Assembly: GCA_007026445.1 (NCBI GenBank)
Contig: VDMD01000062.1
Coordinates: 92,477 to 156,476, forward strand
Length of the DNA: 64,000 nucleotides
Reading direction: 5' to 3'
Source of the DNA: Schizophyllum amplum
Taxonomy: Eukaryota; Basidiomycota; Agaricomycetes; Agaricales; Schizophyllaceae
Shown: piece after piece, positions 48,027 to 58,072 of the stretch
Layout: each line of letters opens with the position of its first letter
Numbering within the stretch: the first letter of the stretch is position 1
Program-made: the position numbers and the translations under genes
The notes under the pieces: generated by a model
The model's database searches: none
Seen by the model: the letters and a program-made list of their open reading frames with translations, nothing else
What the model was told of the DNA's origin: nothing

Positions 48027-48221
48027 GCGCTCACTCACCTGCGCTTCGCTTCACCCCGCTGTATTTGCTCCCAAGGTGCGCTCGCTCTGCCACGAACAAG
48101 TGCTGCTCGCTGACATGCACATCCATAGCCCTACTGCTTGCCGCCTGCCCGCCCGCCGACGCTACCTCCCGCCCTACGACACTACCTACCACCCAACTTC
48201 GCACTGCCCACTCGCGCACCC

Positions 48222-48398
48222 ATGGATACATTCACTACCCTCGAGTTCCTCGCCGAGACCGCCCCGGACCAGGAGGCTGCTCCTTCTGTCACACCATCTG
48301 AACCTTCTGCGCCGGAAGGCTTCGACGACTTCCTCCGCATGGTCGCCGACAGCGACTCGCCGTGCGGTTACTTCGGCGGCTACTGCGTCGTCGCGTGA
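48222..48398 (+). CDS. Pheromone precursor 4, 58 aa, CaaX CVVA
   Basis: Starts MDTFTTLEFLAET and ends DSDSPCGYFGGYCVVA. CaaX box CVVA. The acidic Pro/Glu pro-region (SEPSAPEGF) precedes a tail that defines a class with precursors 5, 7 and 8: (N/D)(A/S)D(S/K)P then GY..GYC. An internal Cys (SPCGY) in the predicted mature peptide is unusual. The start is the ATG with family form MD.F; the frame runs open further upstream. Confidence 0.92.
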   Translation: MDTFTTLEFLAETAPDQEAAPSVTPSEPSAPEGFDDFLRMVADSDSPCGYFGGYCVVA

Positions 48399-49369
48399 GG
48401 CCCCCCTTCAACACGGGACACTCGCCTGTACGCTTACTAAGGTGCGCAACACGCTCCTTGACCATTTTGCATCCCGCTGACGATGCGCTAGGCGACAACA
48501 CATGTAAATGCCCACCACCAACGATGCATGCTCGCAGTGCCAGGCTGCGAGTTGCCCTCACGACCCCCTACCCTTCATGACTGTCCTCTATTTTCTTCGT
48601 TCATGACCTCTGTATCACAAGCCCTCGCCTTCGTCCTCTTGTATACATACGCGCCCTCCGCCCGTCCTTCCGGATATGTTCGTTTCACCCACTATCCACT
48701 TTCTTCGATTGCAGGACGGCATCATGTTGCTCGTTCTCGACTTATCTATATCTCCTTGACTTATTTACTTGGTTCGGCCTCCCGTGTTGTATCACTACGT
48801 ACTTAGGTTGAACGCGCGGCTGCATGCAGGACGTCCTGCGCGTTCGTGGATATACAGTTGGTTTCTGTCTCTGAGTCGATCTGTCCTGCTTGCTGCGTCG
48901 TTCTGTCGGGCCTTCGAAGGTTCTGTCGAGTCTTCTAAGTTTACACACGAGCACGCGCCGCTAGGCTGTAGTGCAATGAGGAGAAATCCCGGAAAGCACA
49001 GGTCGAGCGACCTCCGAGTCCAAGTTGAAGTTGGACTCCATGGACTCCAAGCCTAATTCAGCATGTTCGCTTTGATGGCCGGAGCCGATCTGATCTTCGA
49101 TGACTTGATCTTTGTCAACTTCTGGCTCCTGCCACCATCGCAGACAGCATCCTCCGCCTCAGTCGACTCCGCTAAGTGCTCTTCACCTTCATCCCGCCGC
49201 TCCCCCTGCCACGCCCCCACCAGCAGTCCTCCCGAGATGCCCCGACCCTCATCGATAAGCATTGAAAGTCCGATACCATACCACATGATCCAGACCGACA
49301 AAGCAAGCTGACAGCATAATGGGGTCTCGAGAGTCGGCGCGGGGCTTGAATCTAGGCAGTTTAAAATTT
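48399..49369. other. Spacer, no gene
   Basis: 3' flank of pheromone gene 4 and distal upstream region of gene 5. No coding support. Confidence 0.4.
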
Positions 49370-49470
49370 AGCGTGGGACTCCGAGTCTCCCATTCTAAGT
49401 AGCGTGGAATTCCGAGTCCCGCATTCCAGCGTGGGACATCGGCTCGCATGCTATAAAGCGTGGGACCGTG
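49370..49470 (+). promoter_or_regulatory. Four direct repeats and TATA upstream of pheromone gene 5
   Basis: AGCGTGGGAC/AGCGTGGAAT units begin at 49370, 49401, 49428 and 49457 (steps 31, 27 and 29). The first two extend into (A/T)TCCGAGTC and CATTC. A TATAAA box (49452-49457) lies at the joint of the third and fourth. The repeats sit 120-210 bases before the first ATG, where activator sites are expected. Confidence 0.6.
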
Positions 49471-49579
49471 CTTGATTTTCTCTCCTTGCCTTCTGCAACC
49501 CGACTACCGAGCCCCTGCCTCAGCCGCTCTTCGCACATAGCAGCGTCCATCAGCGTCTCCTCATCCATCGCAGACCCGC

Positions 49580-49876
49580 ATGTCAGCCGCTCCCCCCGTA
49601 TCTCAGCCGCTTCAAAGCAGGTGCGTTTTCTGCATCGTCGCCACAGAACCGATTGACTAACCGCCTGATCCCTCCCTCTGCAGCCAACTCTCCTTCACCC
49701 CGACCGCGTCCATGAACACCCTCACTGCCGGCCGCGCAGCCACCCCCGTCGCATCAGCGAAGCCGGCGCCGACACCCAAGCCCGGTCCGAAGACGAGCGA
49801 CGGGGAGGTCGTGCGGATGTTGGCGAATTCCGATAAACCCTGCGGCTATGGCGGCGGATACTGCACCATCGCGTAG
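49580..49876 (+). CDS. Pheromone precursor 5, 77 aa (or 54 aa), CaaX CTIA
   Basis: Exon 49580-49620 (MSAAPPVSQPLQS) splices in frame across 49621-49683 to 49684-49876, total 78 codons. If translation instead starts at the ATG 49712 (MNTLTAGR), the intron is in the leader and the precursor has 54 residues; I cannot choose. The end NSDKPCGYGGGYCTIA has CaaX box CTIA and differs from the ends of precursors 4, 7 and 8 at few positions. The pro-region is Pro/Ala/Lys-rich (KPAPTPKPGPK) rather than acidic, which is atypical. Four direct repeats and a TATA box lie upstream. Confidence 0.88.
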
Positions 49877-50717
49877 CCCCCACGATCCTTCATCGCGCGC
49901 CGCGTACATCTTTGAGCGGTGAGTCCTTCCGTCGATAACTTTGGCGTTAGCCGTCACTGACGTGCATCGCAGGTAGCGTTCCATGTTTTCGTCTTCTTCA
50001 CGTCGCGTCAGCTGTGGCTCAACGTCCAGCGCGTAGGTGTCCTCCTTGCGGTCTCCAGAGAAAGAAATATGTTCTGTATGATTATGTATCCTTATGTCTA
50101 GTATATGCACCGTCTGTGTCGCTCAGTCCTCAGTTCGTCTGCGTGCGTCCTTCCAATCGCCTGCCGTCTTGCGTCTGTAGTGTCCACCCGATATCTGTCT
50201 CCACGACGATGTCTAGCTGCCTCGGCACGCCATTCCCGCCGGCAGCGCGCTGTCGAATTTCATTCTAGACCCCGTCCTGAGGACGATCCGCGTCCATGAT
50301 GTGAGTTGTGGTACGCGGCCTGGAGCCGACGCCCTCCCGTCTTTTTATGCGAGCTCGCAATCTCGTTACAGCGCTCAAAAGTTAGCGAGAAGGGGATGAG
50401 TCCGGCGACGGGCAGCAAACCAGGTTCGTGCGCGCGACTCTTCATGCATGCATGGCGGAAGCTCTGATTCTCGCCAACTGAGTAACTGTCGCATAAAATA
50501 CATGTTTGGCATAGCATGAGCATATAGGACTATACGATGGGCTGCCCTACGGCGCCGATCCTCGAACAGAATAAGTAAAGGCAGCCATAGGATTGCAGGA
50601 TGTCACGAAAAAGGAAGCGGGCGCGCCGTCTGCATTCCTGTGTCAGAATTTACAGGGGCTCAACAAAAAACTACGCACCTAGTACGGCGCCAGAGGGGGG
50701 ATGAGGGAGCGTGGAAG
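49877..50717. other. Spacer between pheromone genes 5 and 6
   Basis: 3' flanks of two convergent pheromone genes. No coding support. Confidence 0.4.
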
Positions 50718-50849
50718 CTATGCAACGACGCAATAGCTCTGATAATACTGTATATTGTCCTCGCCATCGCAGGGGACCTCGGTGAGAGGCTCCCGGTCGA
50801 CAGGGGCGGCCAGAGCGGGAGCGATGGGGATCATCGTGAAGCTGTCCAT
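50718..50849 (-). CDS. Pheromone precursor 6, 43 aa, CaaX CVVA
   Basis: A very short gene: MDSFTMIPIAPALAAPVD, then EPLTEVP, ending IQYYQSYCVVA before TAG. It has all family marks (MDSF start, acidic pro-region, CaaX box CVVA) and fits between receptors 2 and 3 with the other precursors. The tail YYQSYC is nearest to precursor 3 (DYGSYC). At 43 residues it would be missed by a usual length cut-off. I saw no classical GAACAAT site in its immediate upstream region. Confidence 0.88.
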   Translation of the reverse strand: MDSFTMIPIAPALAAPVDREPLTEVPCDGEDNIQYYQSYCVVA

Positions 50850-51723
50850 GAATCTGGTGGGGGTGGTCGAGCGACTGCGTCACAGCTGTGTATCAGCGCG
50901 AGTACAGCGAAAATAACGAGGGAAACGCACCTATGGCAGGAGGGCTCGCAAGGAAGGCTGCTCTGAGGGGGCTTCGCGGCTGGTAAGCGGCTGTCGGCGG
51001 TTGCAGGTAGCTCAGGTAGGTAAGAGTGCTGGTCGAAACAAGGTGAAGGATTCCCGCTCCCCAGTCTTGCATTTATATTCTCCGACTGCCGGTGTCCCCA
51101 TATGGAAAGAAAGACACGGTTTCCGTTCTCGGAATCTGATTGCCGACCATCGATATCGAAATCGGCATTCAATCTCTCGGCTGCGGGGCCTTTCTCGCTC
51201 TCACGTCGATGGAGGCGTCGTCTACGCACGTTCTGCGCTGCATTTCGCGTCCATCGATGCGAAGTCTTGCGCTCAAAATTGAGCAGGGGACCGCGGGACG
51301 CGTCTCTTATGGCACAAGCGGCGGCTTGAACCCGCGCTAACCGATAATTGAACTCCGACGAGCATATGATTATCCGCGCAGCTGAGTCGCTGACTATAAA
51401 AAACAAGGGTGTCTCTCATCGGCGCCCATCTACTCGCTCAGGCTTATTGTGCTCTTCGTGAGAAGCGCGGGAACGCAAATCTTCATCTGTCTTCCAGCGC
51501 CGTCGCATCGCTTGTCCAAAACCACCTTCGACACCATAGCAGTCCGTTGCTTGCGCTTCGCCACTCCCGCTGTCTGCATCGCGCATCGAGCTACCTGCAC
51601 CAACCGCCGTCTCGATTCAGCGTCTCTCGCTCATTCGGTCACCGACCCTTTAGGTAAGTCCTCCGAGACCACCGTTCACGACTTTTCACTGGCTAACTCA
51701 AGCCCCAGCCCACCTCACACCCA
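50850..51723. other. Divergent promoters of pheromone genes 6 and 7
   Basis: No gene. A TATA element (TATAAAAA, 51395-51402) is followed by a leader with a probable intron just before the ATG of gene 7. A tRNA-like T-arm near 51324 was rejected. Confidence 0.4.
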
Positions 51724-51963
51724 ATGGACGCCTACGCTACCGCTGCCCCCAGCTCCCCGGCTTCCAGCCTCGTAGCTGATGCTGTGCCTGGACTCGAAGG
51801 GAACGCTGCCCCCAGCCTCGCAACAGAGGTCCCGCCTTCCCCCACCACCACAGACACTACCACTGGCGCCGCCGCCGCCGCCACGGACGCCCAACTCACT
51901 CGCGTCCTCACCAACGCCGATAAGCCGTCCGGGTACTTCGCCGGCTATTGCGTCGTTGCGTAG
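51724..51963 (+). CDS. Pheromone precursor 7, 79 aa, CaaX CVVA
   Basis: Starts MDAYATAAPSSPAS and ends NADKPSGYFAGYCVVA. CaaX box CVVA. The pro-region is Ala/Thr/Pro-rich (TTTDTTTGAAAAA). The tail is of the precursor 4/5/8 class but has Ser where those have the internal Cys (KPSGY against SPCGY/KPCGY), a change inside the predicted mature peptide. A TATA box lies 320 bases upstream (51395), with a probable leader intron from about 51653. Confidence 0.92.
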   Translation: MDAYATAAPSSPASSLVADAVPGLEGNAAPSLATEVPPSPTTTDTTTGAAAAATDAQLTRVLTNADKPSGYFAGYCVVA

Positions 51964-53268
51964 TCTCTGGGTCATCGCGCCGTCCGTATAACGAAGCGGT
52001 GCGTTTTTCCCCTTCTGTCCCGCGGATCCGTCTGACTCGAGAGATAGACGGCGCGCTGGCTAGCCCTCGGCTAGTACTGCCGAGCTCGGTACAGGCTGGC
52101 TCGCTGGGCCTGGTTCGTACCAGGTTCCCGAGCATGGCGCAGGCTGGCTTGGTTGTTGTTTGTATCCTGTACTTGTATCGCGCACCCATCACCCTCGTTC
52201 ACGCCCTCACCAATTCTTTTCGCCGTTCGACGTTCTTTGACCCCTACACAGCGCCTTGGACACCCTCATGACACCTGCGACATCTATGACTCTGCTCTCC
52301 TATGCCTTTATGCTTTTTATGTATCTTTATGCCCCAATTATGCACACGGTGGTCGTTGCGCGCGCTGCGTTGAATTCAATTCCTGGGTGTTCTCTAAGCT
52401 TGCAGTCATCGGGTGCCCTGGCGTTGCCAAGCTCCAGGGCCTCCTCACAAGAGTGAATGGCAGATATGTCGCCGCGGAGAAGACTCAGAAAAGACTCGGA
52501 CGGTTAGAGTACAGGCAGGCGTTGAAAGTTGAGAGGCGAGGGACGTGCGTATATGGAAAGCGAAGGTAGACCGCCGCAACCAAGCGACCGTCGGCGGCGT
52601 CCAGAGAGGATTGGCCAGATGCTCGCGATGGCTGGTGGTTGACTCCGGCTGCAAGTGCCCTGAGAAGACGTAGAAGACCGCGCGGACACGGAAAGACGAC
52701 GTTTCAGGTCATTCAAGTTAACTGAGTTCGAGCAACATAAATAGCATGCATTGACAGACCTCGCGATACAGATACAGCCCCGAGTGCTATGAGTACATGT
52801 ATATATACCGGGAAATGGATACAGAGGTGAAGAACGAGGCAAATAAATGAGACGGTAGTCATAACGAGGCAGGTATACGGAACTGTAGAGCAAGAACGGG
52901 ATAAGGATACGAGAGCGTATTGGCGACGAAAGGAGTGGGGGGCAGCTGCGAGGAATGGAAGACAGCTGCTAGGACTGAAGGCGGCGTTCACCAGGAGCGA
53001 CGTGTGTTTCGTGATATAGGATGTCATGAAGAGGAATGAGGCGGACGTAGGGGAAATGGAGACGAGGGTATAGGTGTGACCCTTAGAAGAGAGCACGGGG
53101 AGGGCACGGTAGACCGACACGGTGCTTTGCGAGAACTGTAGACAGTCGATGCGCAAGGTCGCGGTCTGCGTATACGGTCAGCGACGTCAAAGCAGCCCAA
53201 AGAAAAAAGGACCAAGGCAGCGTACCGTGTAGAGTCTGAAGGCTGCGTATAGACTCAATGCCTCATCG
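51964..53268. other. Convergent 3' flanks of pheromone genes 7 and 8
   Basis: 1.3 kb with no supported gene; open frames on both strands are compositional. Confidence 0.4.
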
Positions 53269-53501
53269 TCATGCGATAACGCAGTATCCGCCGCCGTAGC
53301 CGCACGGTGAATCGGCGTTGGCTACGAGGTAGAGAAAGTCGTCCATAGCTTTCGCGTCATGCGACACGTTCGCGGAGGATGGACGACCAGGCAACGGGTC
53401 CCCGAGCACCGGGTGCGCGTCCCGCTGCTCGAATGCCGGCGCGGCTTCAAGAGCATCGGCATCGTGTCGTCGAGGAAGTCGAGAGTGGTGAAGGAGTCCA
53501 T
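53269..53501 (-). pseudogene. Pheromone precursor 8, frame-broken, CaaX CVIA
   Basis: The start at 53501 reads MDSFTTLDFLDDT, very close to precursor 4 (MDTFTTLEFLAET), but this frame does not lead to the tail. The end NADSPCGYGGGYCVIA (CaaX CVIA) is in another frame, which also carries a plausible pro-region (EAAPAFEQRDAH). The span is 233 bases, one short of a whole number of codons, so a one-base loss near 53455-53470 explains it. Either the gene is dead or the base is a sequence error. Two ATTGTTC sites lie upstream (53751-53757, 53765-53771). Confidence 0.75.
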
Positions 53502-54471
53502 TGGTGGTGAGTGATGGTGGGTGGTTGGGGTAGGGTATTGAGATAGCTGGAGCTACTGTCAGCATGATGCGATGAAGGCAGCAGGGTACGACGCACCAGA
53601 AGACAGGTTCAAGGGCGAACGATGGTACAGACGGTCGAAGAACAGATGGTTTCGTTGGCGGATGAGGTAGAGTCGTTCTCATACTCGCGCAAGAGGGTCA
53701 TATAAGTCTTCCTTTATCGTTGTTCGCTCGTTATGGGTTAGGCAACGTCTATTGTTCAAAAGCTATTGTTCGCTGAATGGGTCGTTCCTGGCAATTCTGG
53801 TGTGTACACTTATGCCTTTCTTGGGCTTGAGGAACAGCACAGGACATGAACGCAAATAAGAAGACCGTGGGTTCGGCAGTGACTGGAGCTGAGTGTTGTT
53901 GGACGAGAAAGGACTGCCGATCAGATTCACAACTCGGGAAGCTCGGTCCGGAATGCCGGTGTGACGCATCGTGACATGCTGGATGGTGACTCACCCCAAC
54001 TTGCCCTCAAGTTCTATCCTCGGTCGACGCTTGCTTGCTAACGGGTGCCCGCTCGCCCGCACAGCGCCAGGACTGGAACTCCGTCTCCTCTACCGCTTTG
54101 CCGCTCCGCTCGGAATATCAGAATAAAGTCGCACCCCATTATGCAGCGCATTGAGACTCCGACCCGACCTGCATGGTCACTTGAGACTTTTCGGTCGGCG
54201 CACACGCGTCCCGACCCACGCGCAACCTTATCGCGACGATCTCCGACCCGGTGGAAGTCTCTATCGAATTTACTCACGGTGTCGGAGTTCAATTGAGGGG
54301 TACCACGCGCCGCCTAATTATCTCTTCATCCGTACCACCACCTTGCGCCCTCTTGCGAAACCTACAACTTGCCTCATTCGCTCGCGCACTTGCCTTAGCT
54401 CGATACACCCATCGTCGAGCACGCACGCACATCTACCAACGCAACTACCACCACCGTTCAGCCAGCTAGCC
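53502..54471. other. Divergent promoters of pheromone genes 8 and 9
   Basis: Contains the paired ATTGTTC sites at 53751-53771. No gene. Confidence 0.4.
53751..53771 (-). promoter_or_regulatory. Paired ATTGTTC sites upstream of pheromone gene 8
   Basis: Two ATTGTTC words, 14 bases start to start, about 250 bases before the start at 53501. Confidence 0.5.
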
Positions 54472-54685
54472 ATGCCCGCCGCCGCCGCCGCCCCCGCCAC
54501 AGCCGCCGCGCCCGCCAACACACCCGTCACCCCCACCAAGGCCCGCCGGTCTATCCGCTGCCGCCGCTCATGAGGCCGCGCTCAAGAAGCTCCTCGACGG
54601 CGCCCCCTCGTCGTCGCCTTCAGGACCGAAGAACGGAGAGCAGGAGGGCGAGGGGAACATGACCTATTTCTGCGTCGTCGGGTAG
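54472..54685 (+). pseudogene. Pheromone precursor-like gene 9, frame-broken, CaaX-like CVVG
   Basis: ATG at 54472 opens an Ala/Pro-rich frame (MPAAAAAPATAAAPAN) that stops after 33 codons. Another frame continues with AAHEAALKKLLDG, then GEGNMTYFCVVG and TAG. The end matches precursor 10 (GNMTWYCVVA), so this is a member of the family; the span of 214 bases is not divisible by three and the frame must change near 54545-54575. The last residue Gly is unusual for a farnesylation box. It is probably a decayed copy, or else carries an indel error in a GC-rich run. Confidence 0.6.
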
Positions 54686-55664
54686 TCAGACAGGCGTTTT
54701 TGTGCGCGGATTGTCGTACGTGTCTCTTTTTGACGCGTCCGATGTTGAGGTCGCTGAACGGATGATGCAGGTCTCGCGCACGATGGGCTCGCCACCGAAG
54801 CCCCCATCCCGGTCTTTTTTGTTCTCACCAATATGCGCCTTCATCGGCGGCCGCGTTCTATGTTCTATGCTTATGCTCTATGTATCCTATGCCATACCGT
54901 CCTTTTAGTTTGTCAGCCGTCTGAAATCATCCACGTCTTGATCTGTTCTCTTGGGCTGCACGTATGCTCTGTGGCGTGCACTTAAATTCCCGCCGTGTTG
55001 CCGATCGTCGGATGGCTGCTGCATCGTCTGGTCTATACTTCTTCGCTCGCTCGCTGACTACACCAAGATCCTGTTGACGCGGCCTTTCAGGCGAGTACGC
55101 AGTCAATCTTGGCTGTCCCGGTCCTGACCTCTGTGTCCCAGCCCTTCGCTATGCCGCTTCCAAGTTACCTTGCGGCGCACCCTCCTCCCCTGCGTGCAGA
55201 TATCAGCCGCACGCCTGTCCCTTGCTCTCGGTCGCACCCACCAAGGTCGCCAATCCTTCATTCCCTGCATTCGGCCCACTTGTCGCACTCTTTCTCCAAG
55301 TCGGCCGACCACAGTATCATCTACGGCCCTTGTCACTAGGCCTGCCATCTAGTCTAACTCGTGCAGAATCAATCATGCTGTACCAGGATTGGCTTACTGA
55401 TCCCACGCCACTCAAGTCCTCCACACGCCACTCACGGTCGCCACACGTCGTCTATCTCCAGTTTATCTCTCCCCCTCCTCCCTCCTCCCTCATCGTCCAT
55501 ATCTCCACCGCCATCCCACCCTTTTCACCACTCACAGCCCATCCCTATCGCCCCGATTTCAAATCCCAGGCATAAAACAGCGGGGCCAATTCATTTACGA
55601 TTCCTTCTCTTCTCTTCTGCCAGTGATCCGTGCGGCTCTCTTCTTCGAAACACGATCGACGAGG
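54686..55664. other. Spacer, no gene
   Basis: 3' flank of gene 9. Open frames are C/T-rich and unsupported. Confidence 0.35.
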
Positions 55665-55915
55665 ATCGACGACGACGGCGGCCCCTGACACCGACGACGG
55701 CGGCCCCTGACAGCGGCGACAACGACGGCGGCCCCTGACAGCGACGACGGCGGCCCCTGACACCGACGACGCGGCCCCTGACGGTGGCGACGACAACGGC
55801 CCCTGACGGTGGCGACGACAACGGCCCCCGACGGTGGCGACGACAACGGCCCCGACGGTGGCGACCCCGACGGTGGCGACGACAAGCGACGACAACGGCC
55901 CCTGACAGCGGCGAC
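55665..55915. repeat. GC-rich minisatellite
   Basis: Roughly 250 bases of imperfect tandem copies: first GACGACGGCGGCCCCTGACA units (about 20-24 bp), then GGTGGCGACGACAACGGCCC units (about 20-24 bp). It yields long open frames on several strands that are artefacts of the repeat. It lies between pheromone genes 9 and 10. Confidence 0.85.
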
Positions 55916-56868
55916 ATCCTCGAGCCGGAAGCAGATGGAGTGTTGATCGCCGGGGTTGAGCGTCGGTGGCGATGACGAGGGAAGGACAAGGCGTGGACGA
56001 GGTCGACAAGGACAGAACACGGACGGGAAGAACGACCACTGACGATCGTCGACCGGAAGATGCGGTGGATGAAAAGACGCCAACTCACCACTGATAGCGA
56101 CGCGGACGACGCTGATCGCCCAGAGTCAGCGACTGGTAATCGCAGAGATCAGGCAACGCATGAAGGAGCGAGAACGAGATAGATAAGACAGCTATCCATA
56201 CAAGCAGACCAAAAACCCCGGGGGAATAACGATATGTATGCGAGTACAACCAGCGGGCGTCGTGAGAGTCGTAAGAGAGTCGTGAAGGGAGGTACGAGTA
56301 CAGATTGGTTCGTGAATCGCGGTATAGACAAGGGCGGGATGAGTCGTATGTACAAGACAGCTGTGAAAAGAAGGAGTAAATATGGTTAGTATGTCTGGGC
56401 ACGGAACGTCGAGATATGTACAAGATCAGTCGAAGGATATGAACAGGGACGGTCGAAAGATATGGACATGGGCGGGTCAAAGTATATGGACAAGAACGAC
56501 GGCCGGGAAACGAAGAGGATAAGGATATCTGCGCGCCAGGCAACAGGTAACGGAGGGAGTGTGGGTGGGTTTGGATGGTTCCGAGTTGGTCGGATACGAC
56601 GGAGGTTGTGTACGTTCCGGGCGGGGAGTCGTCTACGCTCCAGACGGGGAGTCGTGTATGTGCCGACATGGGAGATCGTTGAGATATGACTGAAGGGAGA
56701 AGGTCAGTCTCATGCAAGACAAGAACAAGGGAGCGACGCACTACAGGCGCAAGCATGCGCGGGATATGTACAGGGAGGAGAGTTGAATCTGGAGCCGTGG
56801 CATGCGCACGTCGCTGAAGATTATCGATCAGTCCCTGCGGCGGTTGTGGACAAAGCTGTAGAACGCAC
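55916..56868. other. Spacer, 3' flank of pheromone gene 10
   Basis: No gene supported. Repetitive A/G-rich text on the plus strand. Confidence 0.35.
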
Positions 56869-57036
56869 CTAAGCGACGACGCAATACCACGTCATGTTCC
56901 CTGAGCCGTAGCGCTCCGCGTCCGTGGGGACGTCGTCGGCTTCAGCGGTAGACTCCGTTATGGGTGCCGCGCACGCGTCAAGGAGCGCCTGGAGCAGGTC
57001 GTCCTCGACGGCAGGAAGGGTCGCGAAAGAGTCCAT
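56869..57036 (-). CDS. Pheromone precursor 10, 55 aa, CaaX CVVA
   Basis: Starts MDSFATLPAVEDDLLQALLD and ends DAERYGSGNMTWYCVVA. It has CaaX box CVVA and a classical Glu-Arg processing site (DAER), predicting a mature peptide of about 10-11 residues. The frame is open upstream, but MDSF is the family start. The tail class is shared with broken gene 9. Two ATTGTTC sites lie about 250-280 bases upstream (57284-57290, 57314-57320). Confidence 0.93.
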   Translation of the reverse strand: MDSFATLPAVEDDLLQALLDACAAPITESTAEADDVPTDAERYGSGNMTWYCVVA

Positions 57037-57905
57037 GGGATATTGACTGTGAGACTCGAGGATGTGGGTTGCACACAGGGAGCGCAGGGGCTGGTATGCG
57101 GAGGGCAGGGGAGGTATGCGAAGAGCAAGAAGCGACGATGTTGTCGAGCCGGTGCTCGAGCGAAAGATTGACGGGGGGCGTACAAAGTCACTTGTGGGAA
57201 CCCAAACGCGCTTCAGCTGTCCTTTATAAACTGGAAACAAGTCCCATGTTCGCTAGATTGGGACGCCGCGGACTTGCCGACCCATTGTTCGCTGCGTGAC
57301 CTCCAGGCCGTGCATTGTTCTGCGCACCACGGTGCGATATGTCGCCGCTTCATGAGACGCCACAGTCCCAGAGAGACACAGCTCACGGATATGTTCCTGC
57401 ATTCTTCTGCTTATGTCTCAAGGTCTCGGTTATCGTGGTGGTGAAGTTCAAGAGCATCGCCCCTTCCTTTGTTGAAATTGTTTGTGAGCAGCAGCGTGTC
57501 ACGCAAATGTGACACATTGCGTGACTGAGTGCCGCGCGCGTGACGCGATGCACGCGATCGGATGTTGTGCTAAAAATACCACATTGTTCTACTCCGACGC
57601 CCACCCCAGAACGCGCGCACCGGGGGCATCGTGCACAGTCTACCCCTCTCGGCAGCTGATTAAGCGTCAGGCGGTCGGACTATAAAGTCGCAGCGCGCGG
57701 TGAAGGAGGGCATCCGATACCGTTTTTCCACACCTCAGAGACAAGCCGAGCCCAACCGCGCGCATCCCGCCCGCCCGCTCCTGCTACTGTCCGCGCATCG
57801 TCGCAGCTGCTACAAGGTACGCTATTGAGAGCCTGGAAGATACGCACTGCTGACTCCCTCCCAGCAACCCAACCAAAGAAACCCCACCATCCTTCAATTG
57901 TACCC
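57037..57905. promoter_or_regulatory. Divergent promoters of pheromone genes 10 and 11
   Basis: ATTGTTC at 57284-57290, 57314-57320 and 57593-57599; several GTGACA/TGTCAC words at 57496-57530; TATAAA at 57681-57686 on the side of gene 11, followed by a leader with a probable intron ending just before 57868. No coding sequence. Confidence 0.5.
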
Positions 57906-58072
57906 ATGGACGCCTTCCTGGAGTTCCCCCACCCTCCGTTGACGCACCAGAGGCCTCGTCCTCCCCCTCCTCGGCTCCGGACAGCAGCCGCCGATGACGA
58001 GGTCCTCTCGTACTCTTCGACGCTGAGAAACCAGGCGGATCCTTAACCTACGCCTGGTGTGTTGTCGCTTAG
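57906..58072 (+). pseudogene. Pheromone precursor 11, frame-broken, CaaX CVVA
   Basis: ATG at 57906 gives MDAFLEFPHPP, but that frame ends at 58046 without a CaaX box. The frame that ends at 58072 reads LFDAEKPGGSLTYAWCVVA, a typical precursor end with CaaX box CVVA. The span is 167 bases, one short of a multiple of three, and an Asp/Glu/Ser-rich pro-region appears in yet another frame, so at least one, perhaps three, small indels are present. The tail (LTYAWC) is a class of its own. It lies 1.2 kb upstream of receptor 3 in the same direction. Confidence 0.65.

Noticed and set aside
51300..51345. tRNA-like T-arm on the minus strand (GGGTTCAAGCC)
   Set aside because: No matching acceptor stem, D-arm or anticodon arm can be drawn around it.
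52713..53156. 147-codon hydrophobic open frame on the minus strand
   Set aside because: It lies in the 3' flank of pheromone gene 8, has no splice or start support, and its hydrophobicity follows from T/C-rich text.
55545..56091. Overlapping open frames of about 160 codons on the minus strand
   Set aside because: They are readings of the minisatellite.
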